Program-made: the position numbers and the translations under genes
Assembly (NCBI GenBank): GCA_025350945.1
Contig: JANXWW010000070.1
Span: 1-18,169 of the forward strand
Direction: 5' to 3'
DNA: 18,169 bases
Source of the DNA: Burkholderiales bacterium
GTDB taxonomy: Bacteria > Pseudomonadota > Gammaproteobacteria > Burkholderiales > Usitatibacteraceae
Shown here: piece by piece, positions 7,301 through 12,614 of the stretch
Layout of the letters: each line of letters begins with the position of its first letter
How positions within the stretch are numbered: position 1 is the stretch's first letter
The notes under the pieces: model-generated
Told to the model about the DNA's origin: nothing
What the model saw: the letters and a program-made list of their open reading frames with translations, nothing else
Databases searched by the model: none

Positions 7301-7744
7301 TTAGCCCATCGGTTTGATGAGCGGCGTGATTACCGGGGCAATCATTGGCGCTGATTTTGCGACTACTGCCTTCTTCTTTGGCGCGGCCTTTTTTGCAGCA
7401 GGCTTTGCCATTACTTTCTTGGCAGCAGGTTTTTTGGGTGCAGCTTTTTTGGCAGCGGGTTTTTTCGCGGCCTTTTTTGCAGCGGGTTTTTTAGCAGCAG
7501 GTTTCTTTGCAGCTTTCTTAGCAGCAGGCTTCTTTGCTACTTTTTTGGCGGCAGGCTTCTTTGCCACTTTTTTAGCAGCAGGTTTTTTCGCTACTTTTTT
7601 AGCAGCAGGCTTCTTTGCTACTTTTTTAGCGGCGGGCTTCTTTGCTGCTGGCTTCTTTGCAACTGCTTTTTTTGCTGCTGGTTTCTTTGCTGCCGGCTTT
7701 TTTGCCATAGGTTTCTTAGCTGCCGGTTTCTTGGCTGTTGCCAT
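7301..7744 (-). CDS. Histone H1-like Lys/Ala/Pro-rich DNA-binding protein
   Basis: This 147-residue, very basic protein is made almost entirely of AAKKP, AKKPAAKK and KKPAAKKVA repeats. It resembles the C-terminal tail of eukaryotic histone H1 and the H1-like proteins of betaproteobacteria, which bind DNA without sequence specificity and condense the nucleoid. Four nearly perfect copies of the nine-residue unit KKPAAKKVA lie in the middle. The last 17 residues are different and hydrophobic (APMIAPVITPLIKPMG). I place the start at ATG 7744, six bases after a perfect AAGGAG (7756-7751), not at the TTG two codons upstream. The opposite strand is also open (an Ala/Phe-rich shadow). The repeats make the gene prone to length change by slippage. 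Confidence 0.9.
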   Translation of the reverse strand: MATAKKPAAKKPMAKKPAAKKPAAKKAVAKKPAAKKPAAKKVAKKPAAKKVAKKPAAKKVAKKPAAKKVAKKPAAKKAAKKPAAKKPAAKKAAKKPAAKKAAPKKPAAKKVMAKPAAKKAAPKKKAVVAKSAPMIAPVITPLIKPMG

Positions 7745-7985
7745 GATCAACTCCTTTCGATGGTTGGACCGAATTGCTTGATATCGCGTACGGCGCGGTT
7801 ATGTCGTACTACCAAAGAATCAGCTCAGACGAACGAACGATTGAGTGAGATGGCAAGCCTGAAAATATTGACGGCAAAACAACCTCACTCCGCTCGCGGT
7901 TGTTTCACACTCATCTGAAAATAAACACCAAATGTTTATGAAACATCGCGAGCACTTGGTGATACGGATTCTATACACAAATATT

Positions 7986-8013
7986 TTCTTACACCACTTT
8001 TGAATGATGTCAA
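7986..8013 (-). promoter_or_regulatory. Possible promoter of the H1-like gene
   Basis: On the - strand a perfect -35 box TTGACA (8013-8008) is followed after 16 bases by TAAGAA (7991-7986), a weak -10 box. The inverted repeat 7993-8020 covers the -35 box and most of the spacer, so a repressor could act here. The leader to ATG 7744 would be long. This is a weak call based on hexamers alone. Confidence 0.35.
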
Positions 8014-8043
8014 GAGTGGTTATTTGTTTACGTTGTTCGCAAA

Positions 8044-8064
8044 TTAGTATCGATACGATACTAA
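8044..8064. promoter_or_regulatory. Operator-like inverted repeat TTAGTAT-N7-ATACTAA
   Basis: This is a perfect inverted repeat: TTAGTATCG (8044-8052) and CGATACTAA (8056-8064) around a three-base centre. It is followed two bases later by TATAAT (8066-8071) on the + strand. The same half-sites at the same seven-base spacing recur at 10096-10120 beside the MarR-family gene. A site of this size and symmetry is typical of operators for dimeric winged-helix regulators. Which transcript it would control here is unclear: the H1-like gene to the left or a + strand RNA running under the end of lysA. Confidence 0.55.
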
Positions 8065-8081
8065 ATATAATCAGCCTATCT

Positions 8082-8127
8082 TTTTTGCCGGTGATTTCGA
8101 TTTGTGAAATTTCGTTTCCGGCAAAAA
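8082..8127. repeat. Perfect 10-base inverted repeat past the end of lysA
   Basis: TTTTTGCCGG (8082-8091) and CCGGCAAAAA (8118-8127) enclose a 26-base loop that itself contains ATTTC/GAAAT (8094-8098, 8106-8110). It lies about 45 bases downstream of the lysA stop on the - strand. The flank after the stem is A-rich and not T-rich on that strand, so it is not a standard intrinsic terminator. It could be an mRNA 3' end protector or part of a small RNA. Confidence 0.5.
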
Positions 8128-8171
8128 CTGCGCACAAAAACCATTTCAGCTTGCGCGCTGCATTTCCACGC

Positions 8172-9464
8172 CTACACCGGAACGTGTTCAGCACTGAATA
8201 GCTCATCAACACGCTCACGCTCACGCGCCAGATGCACATTTGCGCCATCAATCATCACCTCGGCAGCACGTGGGCGCGTGTTGTAGTTGGACGACATCAC
8301 AAAGCCATACGCACCAGCAGAAAGAATCGCGACCAGATCACCTTCGCGCGCGGCGAGCACACGATCACGACCCAGCACATCTGCACTTTCGCAAACCGGG
8401 CCCACCACATCGTATACGCGCGCCACCTCATCGGAAGCCGCACTTGCCATCACGATCTCGTGGTGCGCCTGATAGAGCGAGGGGCGAATCAAATCATTCA
8501 TGGCGGCATCAATCACCAGGAAATTTTTGCTCTCTGTTGGTTTCACATATTCAATCTTTGCAAGCAACAATCCTGTATTGCCGGTGAGCATACGACCAGG
8601 CTCAAGCAGCAATTCCATCTCGCGTTTTTTGCCCCCGATGCTTAATGCTTGCTCCAACGCCGTGGCGTATGCGTCGATATCTATAGTTGGCTCATCGGCA
8701 TAAGCAATGCCGACACCGCCGCCAGGACAAATATGATGAATCGGAATTCCACCGCTCTCGAGCTCATCGGCCAAACTCACCAGCCGCCCCATCGCTTCCA
8801 GTAACGGCGAAGCGTCCGTAAGCTGCGAACCGATATGACAATCGACGCCGGCAATTTCAATATTGGGCAATGTTGAGGCGAGCTGATAAGTGCTGATCGC
8901 GCGATCAAAAGCGACGCCAAATTTATTATTTTTGAGGCCAGTAGATATATACGGATGCGTTTTAGCATCCACGTCCGGGTTCACGCGCAGGCTTACGCGG
9001 GCAATCTTGCCGAGCTCGGTGGCGACGGCGCTGATGCGTTTTAGCTCTGGTTCTGACTCGACATTAAAACCTTTGATACCAATTTGCAGGGCGAAGGCGA
9101 TCTCATCACGCGTCTTGCCGAGCCCAGAAAAAACCACCTTCTCCGGCGCGCCGCCTGCCGCCAGCACGCGCCGTAATTCGCCACCAGAGACAATATCAAA
9201 CCCTGCTCCCAGCTTCGCAAATATATTAAGAACGGCCAGATTTGAATTCGCTTTTACTGCATAGCAAATTAGATAGGGCTTACTTTTGCGGGCTCTCTTT
9301 AGCGCGTTATCGAGCCGCGCATAGGCCGCACTGAGCGCGGCACGCGAGTAAACAAAGGTGGGCGTACCGAAGGTATGCGCCACTTCTGATAACGCAACAT
9401 CCTCCATCCACAGCGCACCATTCGCTACGCGATGTACGCCGAAAATATCTAGTGGCGCGCTCAT
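8172..9464 (-). CDS. lysA: Diaminopimelate decarboxylase
   Basis: LysA is the PLP-dependent enzyme that decarboxylates meso-diaminopimelate to L-lysine, the last step of lysine synthesis. The 430-residue length fits. The PLP lysine is K71 in YAVKANSN. The alanine-racemase-like barrel shows HIGSQ (210-214), the glycine loop CPGGGVGIAY (246-255) and EPGR (289-292). The C-terminal domain has GPVCESADVLGRD with C358/E359 (catalytic, contributed across the dimer) and SAGAYGFVMSSNYNTRPR (382-399). The ATG at 9464 overlaps the stop of lptM by four bases (ATGA), so the two are translationally coupled, as is usual in beta- and gammaproteobacteria. The ribosome site is weak. It feeds protein synthesis and competes with peptidoglycan for diaminopimelate. 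Confidence 0.97.
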   Translation of the reverse strand: MSAPLDIFGVHRVANGALWMEDVALSEVAHTFGTPTFVYSRAALSAAYARLDNALKRARKSKPYLICYAVKANSNLAVLNIFAKLGAGFDIVSGGELRRVLAAGGAPEKVVFSGLGKTRDEIAFALQIGIKGFNVESEPELKRISAVATELGKIARVSLRVNPDVDAKTHPYISTGLKNNKFGVAFDRAISTYQLASTLPNIEIAGVDCHIGSQLTDASPLLEAMGRLVSLADELESGGIPIHHICPGGGVGIAYADEPTIDIDAYATALEQALSIGGKKREMELLLEPGRMLTGNTGLLLAKIEYVKPTESKNFLVIDAAMNDLIRPSLYQAHHEIVMASAASDEVARVYDVVGPVCESADVLGRDRVLAAREGDLVAILSAGAYGFVMSSNYNTRPRAAEVMIDGANVHLARERERVDELFSAEHVPV

Positions 9465-9613
9465 CTTGCCGGGCTTTTTTGTGGCGCAGGCGTGGCTGGC
9501 TCAGGCAGTTTTAACGGGCCGCGTTGCCCGCAAGCGGTGAGCGTTGACAGAGCGAGGCCAAGCAAACCGGCTAAAATAAGGGGGCGAATTTTTGAGTGGC
9601 TGGATGGGCACAT
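9461..9613 (-). CDS. lptM: LptM-type small lipoprotein (YifL family)
   Basis: This small outer-membrane lipoprotein of the LptM/YifL family assists maturation of the LptD-LptE lipopolysaccharide translocon. From ATG 9613 it is 50 residues: a short charged n-region (SSHSKIRP), a hydrophobic core, and a lipobox LTAC with the lipidated Cys at 28. The family signature CGQRGPLKLP follows directly, then a Pro-rich end. The stop overlaps the lysA start. An in-frame ATG at 9658 has a much better ribosome site (AAGGAG, 9668-9663, five bases away) and would add 15 mostly hydrophobic residues (MCVIPSGFISLILIV). I prefer the short form because its signal peptide is normal, but the start is truly uncertain. 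The gene is divergent from cyaY. Confidence 0.8.
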   Translation of the reverse strand: MCPSSHSKIRPLILAGLLGLALSTLTACGQRGPLKLPEPATPAPQKSPAR

Positions 9614-9656
9614 AACGATTAAAATTAGGGAAATAAAACCTGATGGTATCACGCAC

Positions 9657-10040
9657 ATGACTACTCCTTTATTGATGCAAGAGAGCGAATTTCACAAGCG
9701 CGTTGATGCGATTCTCGCCGTTGTCGAAGCCGCGATGGACCATACCGAGTCTGATATTGACGCTGAACTCAACGGCGGTATTCTTACGCTAACGTTTGAA
9801 AACGGCAGCAAGATTATTGTGAATCGACAAACACCTAACCGGGAAATCTGGGTCGCCGCGAAATCGGGCGGCTTTCATTTTCGCTATGAAAAAAATACTG
9901 ATGAAGGCAATGAAAAAACATATCTTCCCCGGCAAATATTAACGCCATGGCACAACACGCGCACGGGCGAGTCGCTCGCAGATTTATTGGCGCGCGTCGT
10001 GAGCGAGCAAGCCGGAGAAGTGATCAACTTCACAAACTAG
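9657..10040 (+). CDS. cyaY: Frataxin-family iron-binding protein
   Basis: CyaY is a cytoplasmic frataxin homologue that binds iron and modulates cysteine desulfurase/IscU activity in iron-sulfur cluster assembly. The 127-residue product matches family length. The N-terminal helix carries the acidic ridge (E11, D17, E24, D28, E31, D33, D35, E37). The beta-sheet shows the signature GSKIIVNRQTPNREIWVAAKSGGFHF (50-75), and a second helix, TGESLADLLARVVSEQ, closes the fold. ATG 9657 is used here; ATG 9675 (MQESEFHK) also resembles typical CyaY N-termini. Neither has a clear ribosome site. It is divergent from lptM-lysA, and its ATG at 9657 overlaps the possible long lptM start on the opposite strand. 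The next gene is a MarR-family regulator with four C-terminal cysteines. Confidence 0.94.
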   Translation: MTTPLLMQESEFHKRVDAILAVVEAAMDHTESDIDAELNGGILTLTFENGSKIIVNRQTPNREIWVAAKSGGFHFRYEKNTDEGNEKTYLPRQILTPWHNTRTGESLADLLARVVSEQAGEVINFTN

Positions 10041-10075
10041 CTTGTCAAGCCTCCAACTAAAGCACAACAAAACAC

Positions 10076-10104
10076 TTGAAAAGACGGCGGTGCTGTTTTA
10101 GTAT
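10076..10104 (+). promoter_or_regulatory. Possible sigma-70 promoter of the MarR-family gene
   Basis: TTGAAA (10076-10081) and TAGTAT (10099-10104) are separated by 17 bases. That is five of six and four of six matches to the housekeeping hexamers. The -10 box lies inside the inverted repeat at 10096-10120, as expected for an autorepressed gene. The leader to ATG 10291 would be about 180 bases and holds several short hairpins (GGCC-GAA-GGCC near 10202, GGTC-AA-GACC near 10216). Confidence 0.45.
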
Positions 10105-10120
10105 CGGCTCAATACCAAAA
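10096..10120. promoter_or_regulatory. Operator-like inverted repeat TTTTAGTAT-N7-ATACCAAAA
   Basis: The nine-base arms TTTTAGTAT (10096-10104) and ATACCAAAA (10112-10120) match in eight of nine positions around a seven-base spacer. The core TTAGTAT-N7-ATACYAA is the same as at 8044-8064. It overlaps the predicted -10 box upstream of the MarR-family gene, so it is the best candidate for that regulator's own binding site. Confidence 0.55.
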
Positions 10121-10261
10121 TAATTTAAGTGAAAATAGGACGTGTATAGTAGCGAATCGAAACCATTTTGCGCAGGAAGACCGCCAAGACAATAATTCAG
10201 GGGGCCGAAGGCCAAGGTCAAGACCAGCGTCGGCACCCGCTTATGGCAAGCGCTGAACACC

Positions 10262-10271
10262 TTATTAATAA
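10262..10271. promoter_or_regulatory. Palindrome TTATTAATAA upstream of the MarR-family start
   Basis: This perfect 10-base palindrome ends 19 bases before ATG 10291. It could be a second operator or simply an AT-rich -10-like region for a short-leader promoter. Ten-base palindromes are not rare, so this is a weak call. Confidence 0.25.
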
Positions 10272-10290
10272 CAATCAATAGCGCACACAT

Positions 10291-10887
10291 ATGGATAAAA
10301 GCCCACTCGTACTGCTGGAACTAATCGAGCGACTCGGCAATTTAATGCGCGCCGAAGCACGACGCGTCGGCAGCGATGAGCAGCTGCAGCCCGTTCATGT
10401 TGAGGCGCTGGTTTATCTTTCCAAAGCTAATCGATATTCAAATACGCCGCAGGCGCTTGCCGAATATGTGGGTATTACCAAAGGCACCGCATCACAAAGC
10501 CTGTTATTGCTTGATCGCCGCGGCCTGATTGAACGCTACGAGGATGATCTGGATCGGCGGGTGGTGCGACTACGCCTGTCGCAGGCTGGCGAGCAATTTC
10601 TATACGACAACCAGCCGCAGCTCGCCTGGCAGCATGCCACGCGAAACATCAGCCCCAACCGTATTCGCAATGCCGTCTCCGCGTTACGCGAAACCTTATC
10701 GACCTTTCAGATCGATAACGAGGGCAGCCCATTTGGTAGTTGTGCTGGTTGCGAACACTTTGAACGCTTGTCCGCTCGCGCTTATCGTTGCGGGCTGATG
10801 GGGGATCGCTTATCGGCCCCGGAAACGCGCAAGATTTGTTGGCTCTATGAGCTGAAAGGCTCAGGGGCCGAAGAAGAAGAGGAATAA
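10291..10887 (+). CDS. MarR-family transcriptional regulator with a four-cysteine C-terminal extension
   Basis: This 198-residue protein is longer than the usual 140-160 of MarR regulators. Residues 4-45 form the dimerisation helix and first DNA-binding helices. TPQALAEYVGITKGTASQSLLLLDRRGLIERYED (52-85) is the helix-turn-helix and start of the wing, and DRRVVRLRLSQAGEQFL (88-104) is the wing and next helix. After about residue 140 comes an unusual segment with cysteines at 151, 154, 167 and 183 (C-x2-C-x12-C-x15-C), a pattern compatible with zinc or an iron-sulfur cluster. The protein ends in an acidic tail (GAEEEEE). It follows cyaY on the same strand after 250 bases with its own putative promoter and operator. 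A metal, redox or Fe-S sensing role is inferred, not shown. No ribosome site is evident before the ATG. Confidence 0.85.
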   Translation: MDKSPLVLLELIERLGNLMRAEARRVGSDEQLQPVHVEALVYLSKANRYSNTPQALAEYVGITKGTASQSLLLLDRRGLIERYEDDLDRRVVRLRLSQAGEQFLYDNQPQLAWQHATRNISPNRIRNAVSALRETLSTFQIDNEGSPFGSCAGCEHFERLSARAYRCGLMGDRLSAPETRKICWLYELKGSGAEEEEE

Positions 10888-10974
10888 GCAGTTCTGTATT
10901 TAAACAAAAATACTCGGCCTTGCCTTGCAAGCTGATAGATGCCTCCGCTTAATCGCACAGCATCACTGAGCGGT

Positions 10975-11382
10975 CTAGTGCTGCCCAACCGCTGTATCGA
11001 TTTTCTTCCCACTGTTCGAAACAGCAGCGCCCGTCTTCTTGCCGCTGGATTGGACTGCGTTTGTGGTTTTGCCTGTTCCGCGATCAATTGCTTCGCTCGC
11101 TTTCCGGGTGCCGTGTTCCACGCCCGCCCCGACTTTCTGCACATCAATTTTTCGCACGCCTTTGCTGATCGCAGCACCCGCCTTTTTCACGCCTTTTGAA
11201 ATAGCCGCACCCGCTTTGCCCAGCCCATTCGCGATGGCGGTGCCGCCTTTATTTGCGCCCTCTGAAGCTTTGTTGCCAATCTTGTTCACGGAGCCGCTGG
11301 TGTGCGCCGAAGAATTTGACATCGAGACGAACACCAATAACGCAAGCAGTGGAATCAGCAGACATCGATTTAATAAGCGCAT
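10975..11382 (-). CDS. Exported basic protein made of 11-residue repeats (unrecognised)
   Basis: The 135-residue product starts with a clear signal peptide (MRLLNRCLLIPLLALLVFVSMSNSSA, cleavage likely after A26). The rest has no cysteine and is rich in Gly, Ala, Lys, Ser and Thr. From residue 29 to 132 it can be laid out in 11-residue units of the form x-x-G-x-x-K-x-x-x-A-I/V: 40-50, 51-61, 62-72, 73-83, a five-residue break, then 89-99, 100-110, 111-121 and 122-132. The two most alike read KAGAAISKGVK and KAGAAISKGVR (56-77). Eleven-residue periodicity of this kind is known from group 3 LEA proteins and other amphipathic lipid- or surface-binding helices; the link is by analogy only. The start lies 13 bases after the aroE stop, so the two are probably co-transcribed. 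No clear ribosome site is visible. Confidence 0.75.
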   Translation of the reverse strand: MRLLNRCLLIPLLALLVFVSMSNSSAHTSGSVNKIGNKASEGANKGGTAIANGLGKAGAAISKGVKKAGAAISKGVRKIDVQKVGAGVEHGTRKASEAIDRGTGKTTNAVQSSGKKTGAAVSNSGKKIDTAVGQH

Positions 11383-11395
11383 ATGTGATGATTAA

Positions 11396-12214
11396 CTATT
11401 CTTGCGTCAGCATCGCGATCACACTAGCCGTTTTCACCCTCACGCCACGCCACACATAAAACGCTTCTGCCGCTTGCTCAGCCAGCATGCCCACGCCATC
11501 TGCGGTCCGGGCTCCGGCATGTCTGGCGAGCTTGAGGAATGCGGTTTCGCCTTTGCCGTACATCATGTCGTAGGCAAGTGAATGGGTTGCGAAGTTTGAT
11601 GGTGAAACGAGCGGTAATTCATCGCTTAAGCTGGCCGAGGTGGCATTGATGATGATATCGAATGGCTGGCTGGGCAAATTATCAAGTGTAATTGCACGCG
11701 CGTTGGTACCAGAATACTTTGCCGCGAGCTGGGCTGCTTTTTCATGGGTGCGATTGGCGATGGCGAATATTGATGGCTGATGATCGAGCAGCGCGCCGGC
11801 CACACCGTATGCAGCACCGCCCGCACCGAGCATCAACACGCGTGCGCCTGCGATGGGCACGCCGAGGTTTTCGGTAATGTCGCGCGTGAGACCAATGCCG
11901 TCCGTATTGTCACCAAAAATTTCTTCACCATCTTCACCACCAAAACGCAGCGTATTGACCGCGCCGCAGGCTTTGGCGCGATCTGTTAAATCGGTCGCGT
12001 ACGCAAAGGCTTCAAACTTGAATGGCACCGTGACATTAATACCGCGCGCGCCGCGTCGGCGAAACTCATCCACCGTTTCGCGAAACTTGCCGAGCGGCGC
12101 AAGGATGCGCTCATACGAAATATCATGGCGCATCTCGCGCGCAAATGCGGCATGAATCAGCGGGGATTTTGATTGCGCAATCGGATTGCCGATCACGGCA
12201 TATAGATGGGTCAT
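11396..12214 (-). CDS. aroE: Shikimate dehydrogenase (NADP+)
   Basis: AroE reduces 3-dehydroshikimate to shikimate in the aromatic amino acid pathway. The 272-residue length is typical. The substrate domain begins YAVIGNPIAQSKSPLIHAAF (5-24; Ser pair in SKSP) and continues with GINVTVPFKFEAF, whose Lys is the catalytic residue. The Asp partner lies in GDNTDGIGL. The nucleotide domain shows the glycine loop LGAGGAAYGVAGALL and an NRTHEKA motif fitting NADP binding. GVGMLAEQAAEAFYVWRG near the end is also conserved. A perfect TATAAT on the - strand (12255-12250) lies about 35 bases upstream of the ATG. The usual neighbour mtgA is elsewhere in this window. It is divergent from glnA. Confidence 0.96.
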   Translation of the reverse strand: MTHLYAVIGNPIAQSKSPLIHAAFAREMRHDISYERILAPLGKFRETVDEFRRRGARGINVTVPFKFEAFAYATDLTDRAKACGAVNTLRFGGEDGEEIFGDNTDGIGLTRDITENLGVPIAGARVLMLGAGGAAYGVAGALLDHQPSIFAIANRTHEKAAQLAAKYSGTNARAITLDNLPSQPFDIIINATSASLSDELPLVSPSNFATHSLAYDMMYGKGETAFLKLARHAGARTADGVGMLAEQAAEAFYVWRGVRVKTASVIAMLTQE

Positions 12215-12249
12215 GTAGATTATTCGCAGTGTTGAAATCTTGAAGCGTT

Positions 12250-12255
12250 ATTATA
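12250..12255 (-). promoter_or_regulatory. -10 box of a likely aroE promoter
   Basis: A perfect TATAAT is read on the - strand, with transcription expected to begin near 12243, about 30 bases before the aroE ATG. No good -35 hexamer sits 16-18 bases upstream (GTACCA region), so an activator or a weak promoter is likely. Confidence 0.45.
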
Positions 12256-12278
12256 AAACGTGGCGTGATATTTGGTAC

Positions 12279-12319
12279 TTGCATTCGGTGTTTGCTATTA
12301 GGTGCTTGCTATTAGGCGC
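12279..12319. repeat. Short tandem repeat in the aroE/glnA gap
   Basis: Two 14-base units, TTGCTATTAGGTGC (12292-12305) and TTGCTATTAGGCGC (12306-12319), differ by one base. They are preceded by a degenerate 13-base copy TTGCATTCGGTGT (12279-12291). The array sits upstream of the NtrC-type sites and of the aroE -10 box. Its role is unknown. Confidence 0.7.
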
Positions 12320-12368
12320 ATCATATTCGTATTCCATCCATGACATCATTTTATGCATTAACCGTGGA

Positions 12369-12385
12369 TGCACATTGATAGTGCA
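12369..12385 (+). promoter_or_regulatory. NtrC-type enhancer site 1 (upstream)
   Basis: TGCACATTGATAGTGCA has perfect half-sites TGCAC-N7-GTGCA, the known NtrC (NRI) recognition form. Its centre is about 126 bases upstream of the predicted sigma-54 start of glnA. Confidence 0.85.
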
Positions 12386-12398
12386 TTGAGTAATTTTA

Positions 12399-12415
12399 TG
12401 CACCAAAATAATGCG
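12399..12415 (+). promoter_or_regulatory. NtrC-type enhancer site 2 (downstream)
   Basis: TGCACCAAAATAATGCG fits the NtrC site with one strong and one weaker half. Its centre is 30 bases, about three helical turns, from site 1, which allows the two dimers to bind cooperatively on one DNA face. This spacing closely resembles that known for the enterobacterial glnA enhancer. Confidence 0.75.
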
Positions 12416-12476
12416 CGTTTATCCTGAATGTCGAAAAAAGTAATTCTGGCTCAACGGGTTAGCATTACTGCCTTCA

Positions 12477-12492
12477 TGGCATGTATTCTGCT
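12477..12492 (+). promoter_or_regulatory. Sigma-54 promoter of glnA
   Basis: TGGCATGTATTCTGCT carries the invariant GG and GC of the -24/-12 elements at the required spacing. Transcription would start near 12503, giving a leader of about 110 bases. With the two upstream NtrC-type sites it predicts induction under nitrogen limitation. Confidence 0.82.
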
Positions 12493-12614
12493 ATCTTTCT
12501 TTTCAAATGTGAATTCTGATTAGTAACCGATTGGCCAACGTTCAAGACCAACATCACACTTTCGTTTTTGTTTGTATAACCGCAATGTACTCCCCTCACC
12601 GACTTGGAGAAAAA

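Larger units (their letters stand above)
7745..8171. other. 427-base intergenic region rich in inverted repeats
   Basis: The gap lies between the end of lysA and the H1-like gene, both on the - strand. It carries four inverted repeats: AAACAACC/GGTTGTTT (7877-7884, 7898-7905); ACCACTTTTGA/TCAAGAGTGGT (7993-8003, 8010-8020; one mismatch, a G-U pair in + strand RNA); the operator-like repeat at 8044-8064; and TTTTTGCCGG/CCGGCAAAAA (8082-8091, 8118-8127). A TATAAT lies at 8066-8071 on the + strand. On the - strand, TTGACA at 8013-8008 is followed after 16 bases by TAAGAA (7991-7986), a possible promoter for the H1-like gene with a leader of roughly 235 bases. No convincing protein gene is present. 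Confidence 0.6.

Noticed and set aside
7430..7700. Regular repeats that could suggest a CRISPR array
   Set aside because: The repeats are contiguous codon repeats of AAKKP units in frame, with no unique spacers.
7314..7781. Ala/Phe/Gly-rich 155-codon frame on the + strand
   Set aside because: It is the complement of the H1-like repeats; the H1-like frame has the perfect ribosome site and a known protein type.
7820..8251. 143-codon - strand frame over the lysA/H1 gap
   Set aside because: It overlaps the lysA 3' end on the same strand, has no recognisable domain, and runs through the inverted repeats; the composition looks non-coding.
10057..10290. 77-codon - strand frame between cyaY and the MarR-family gene
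   Set aside because: It has no ribosome site or family resemblance, and covers the promoter and operator of the MarR-family gene.
10896..10913. Inverted repeat GTATTT/AAATAC between the convergent MarR-family and repeat-protein genes
   Set aside because: Short A/T-rich arms without a T-run; may be chance and does not match the operator motif.
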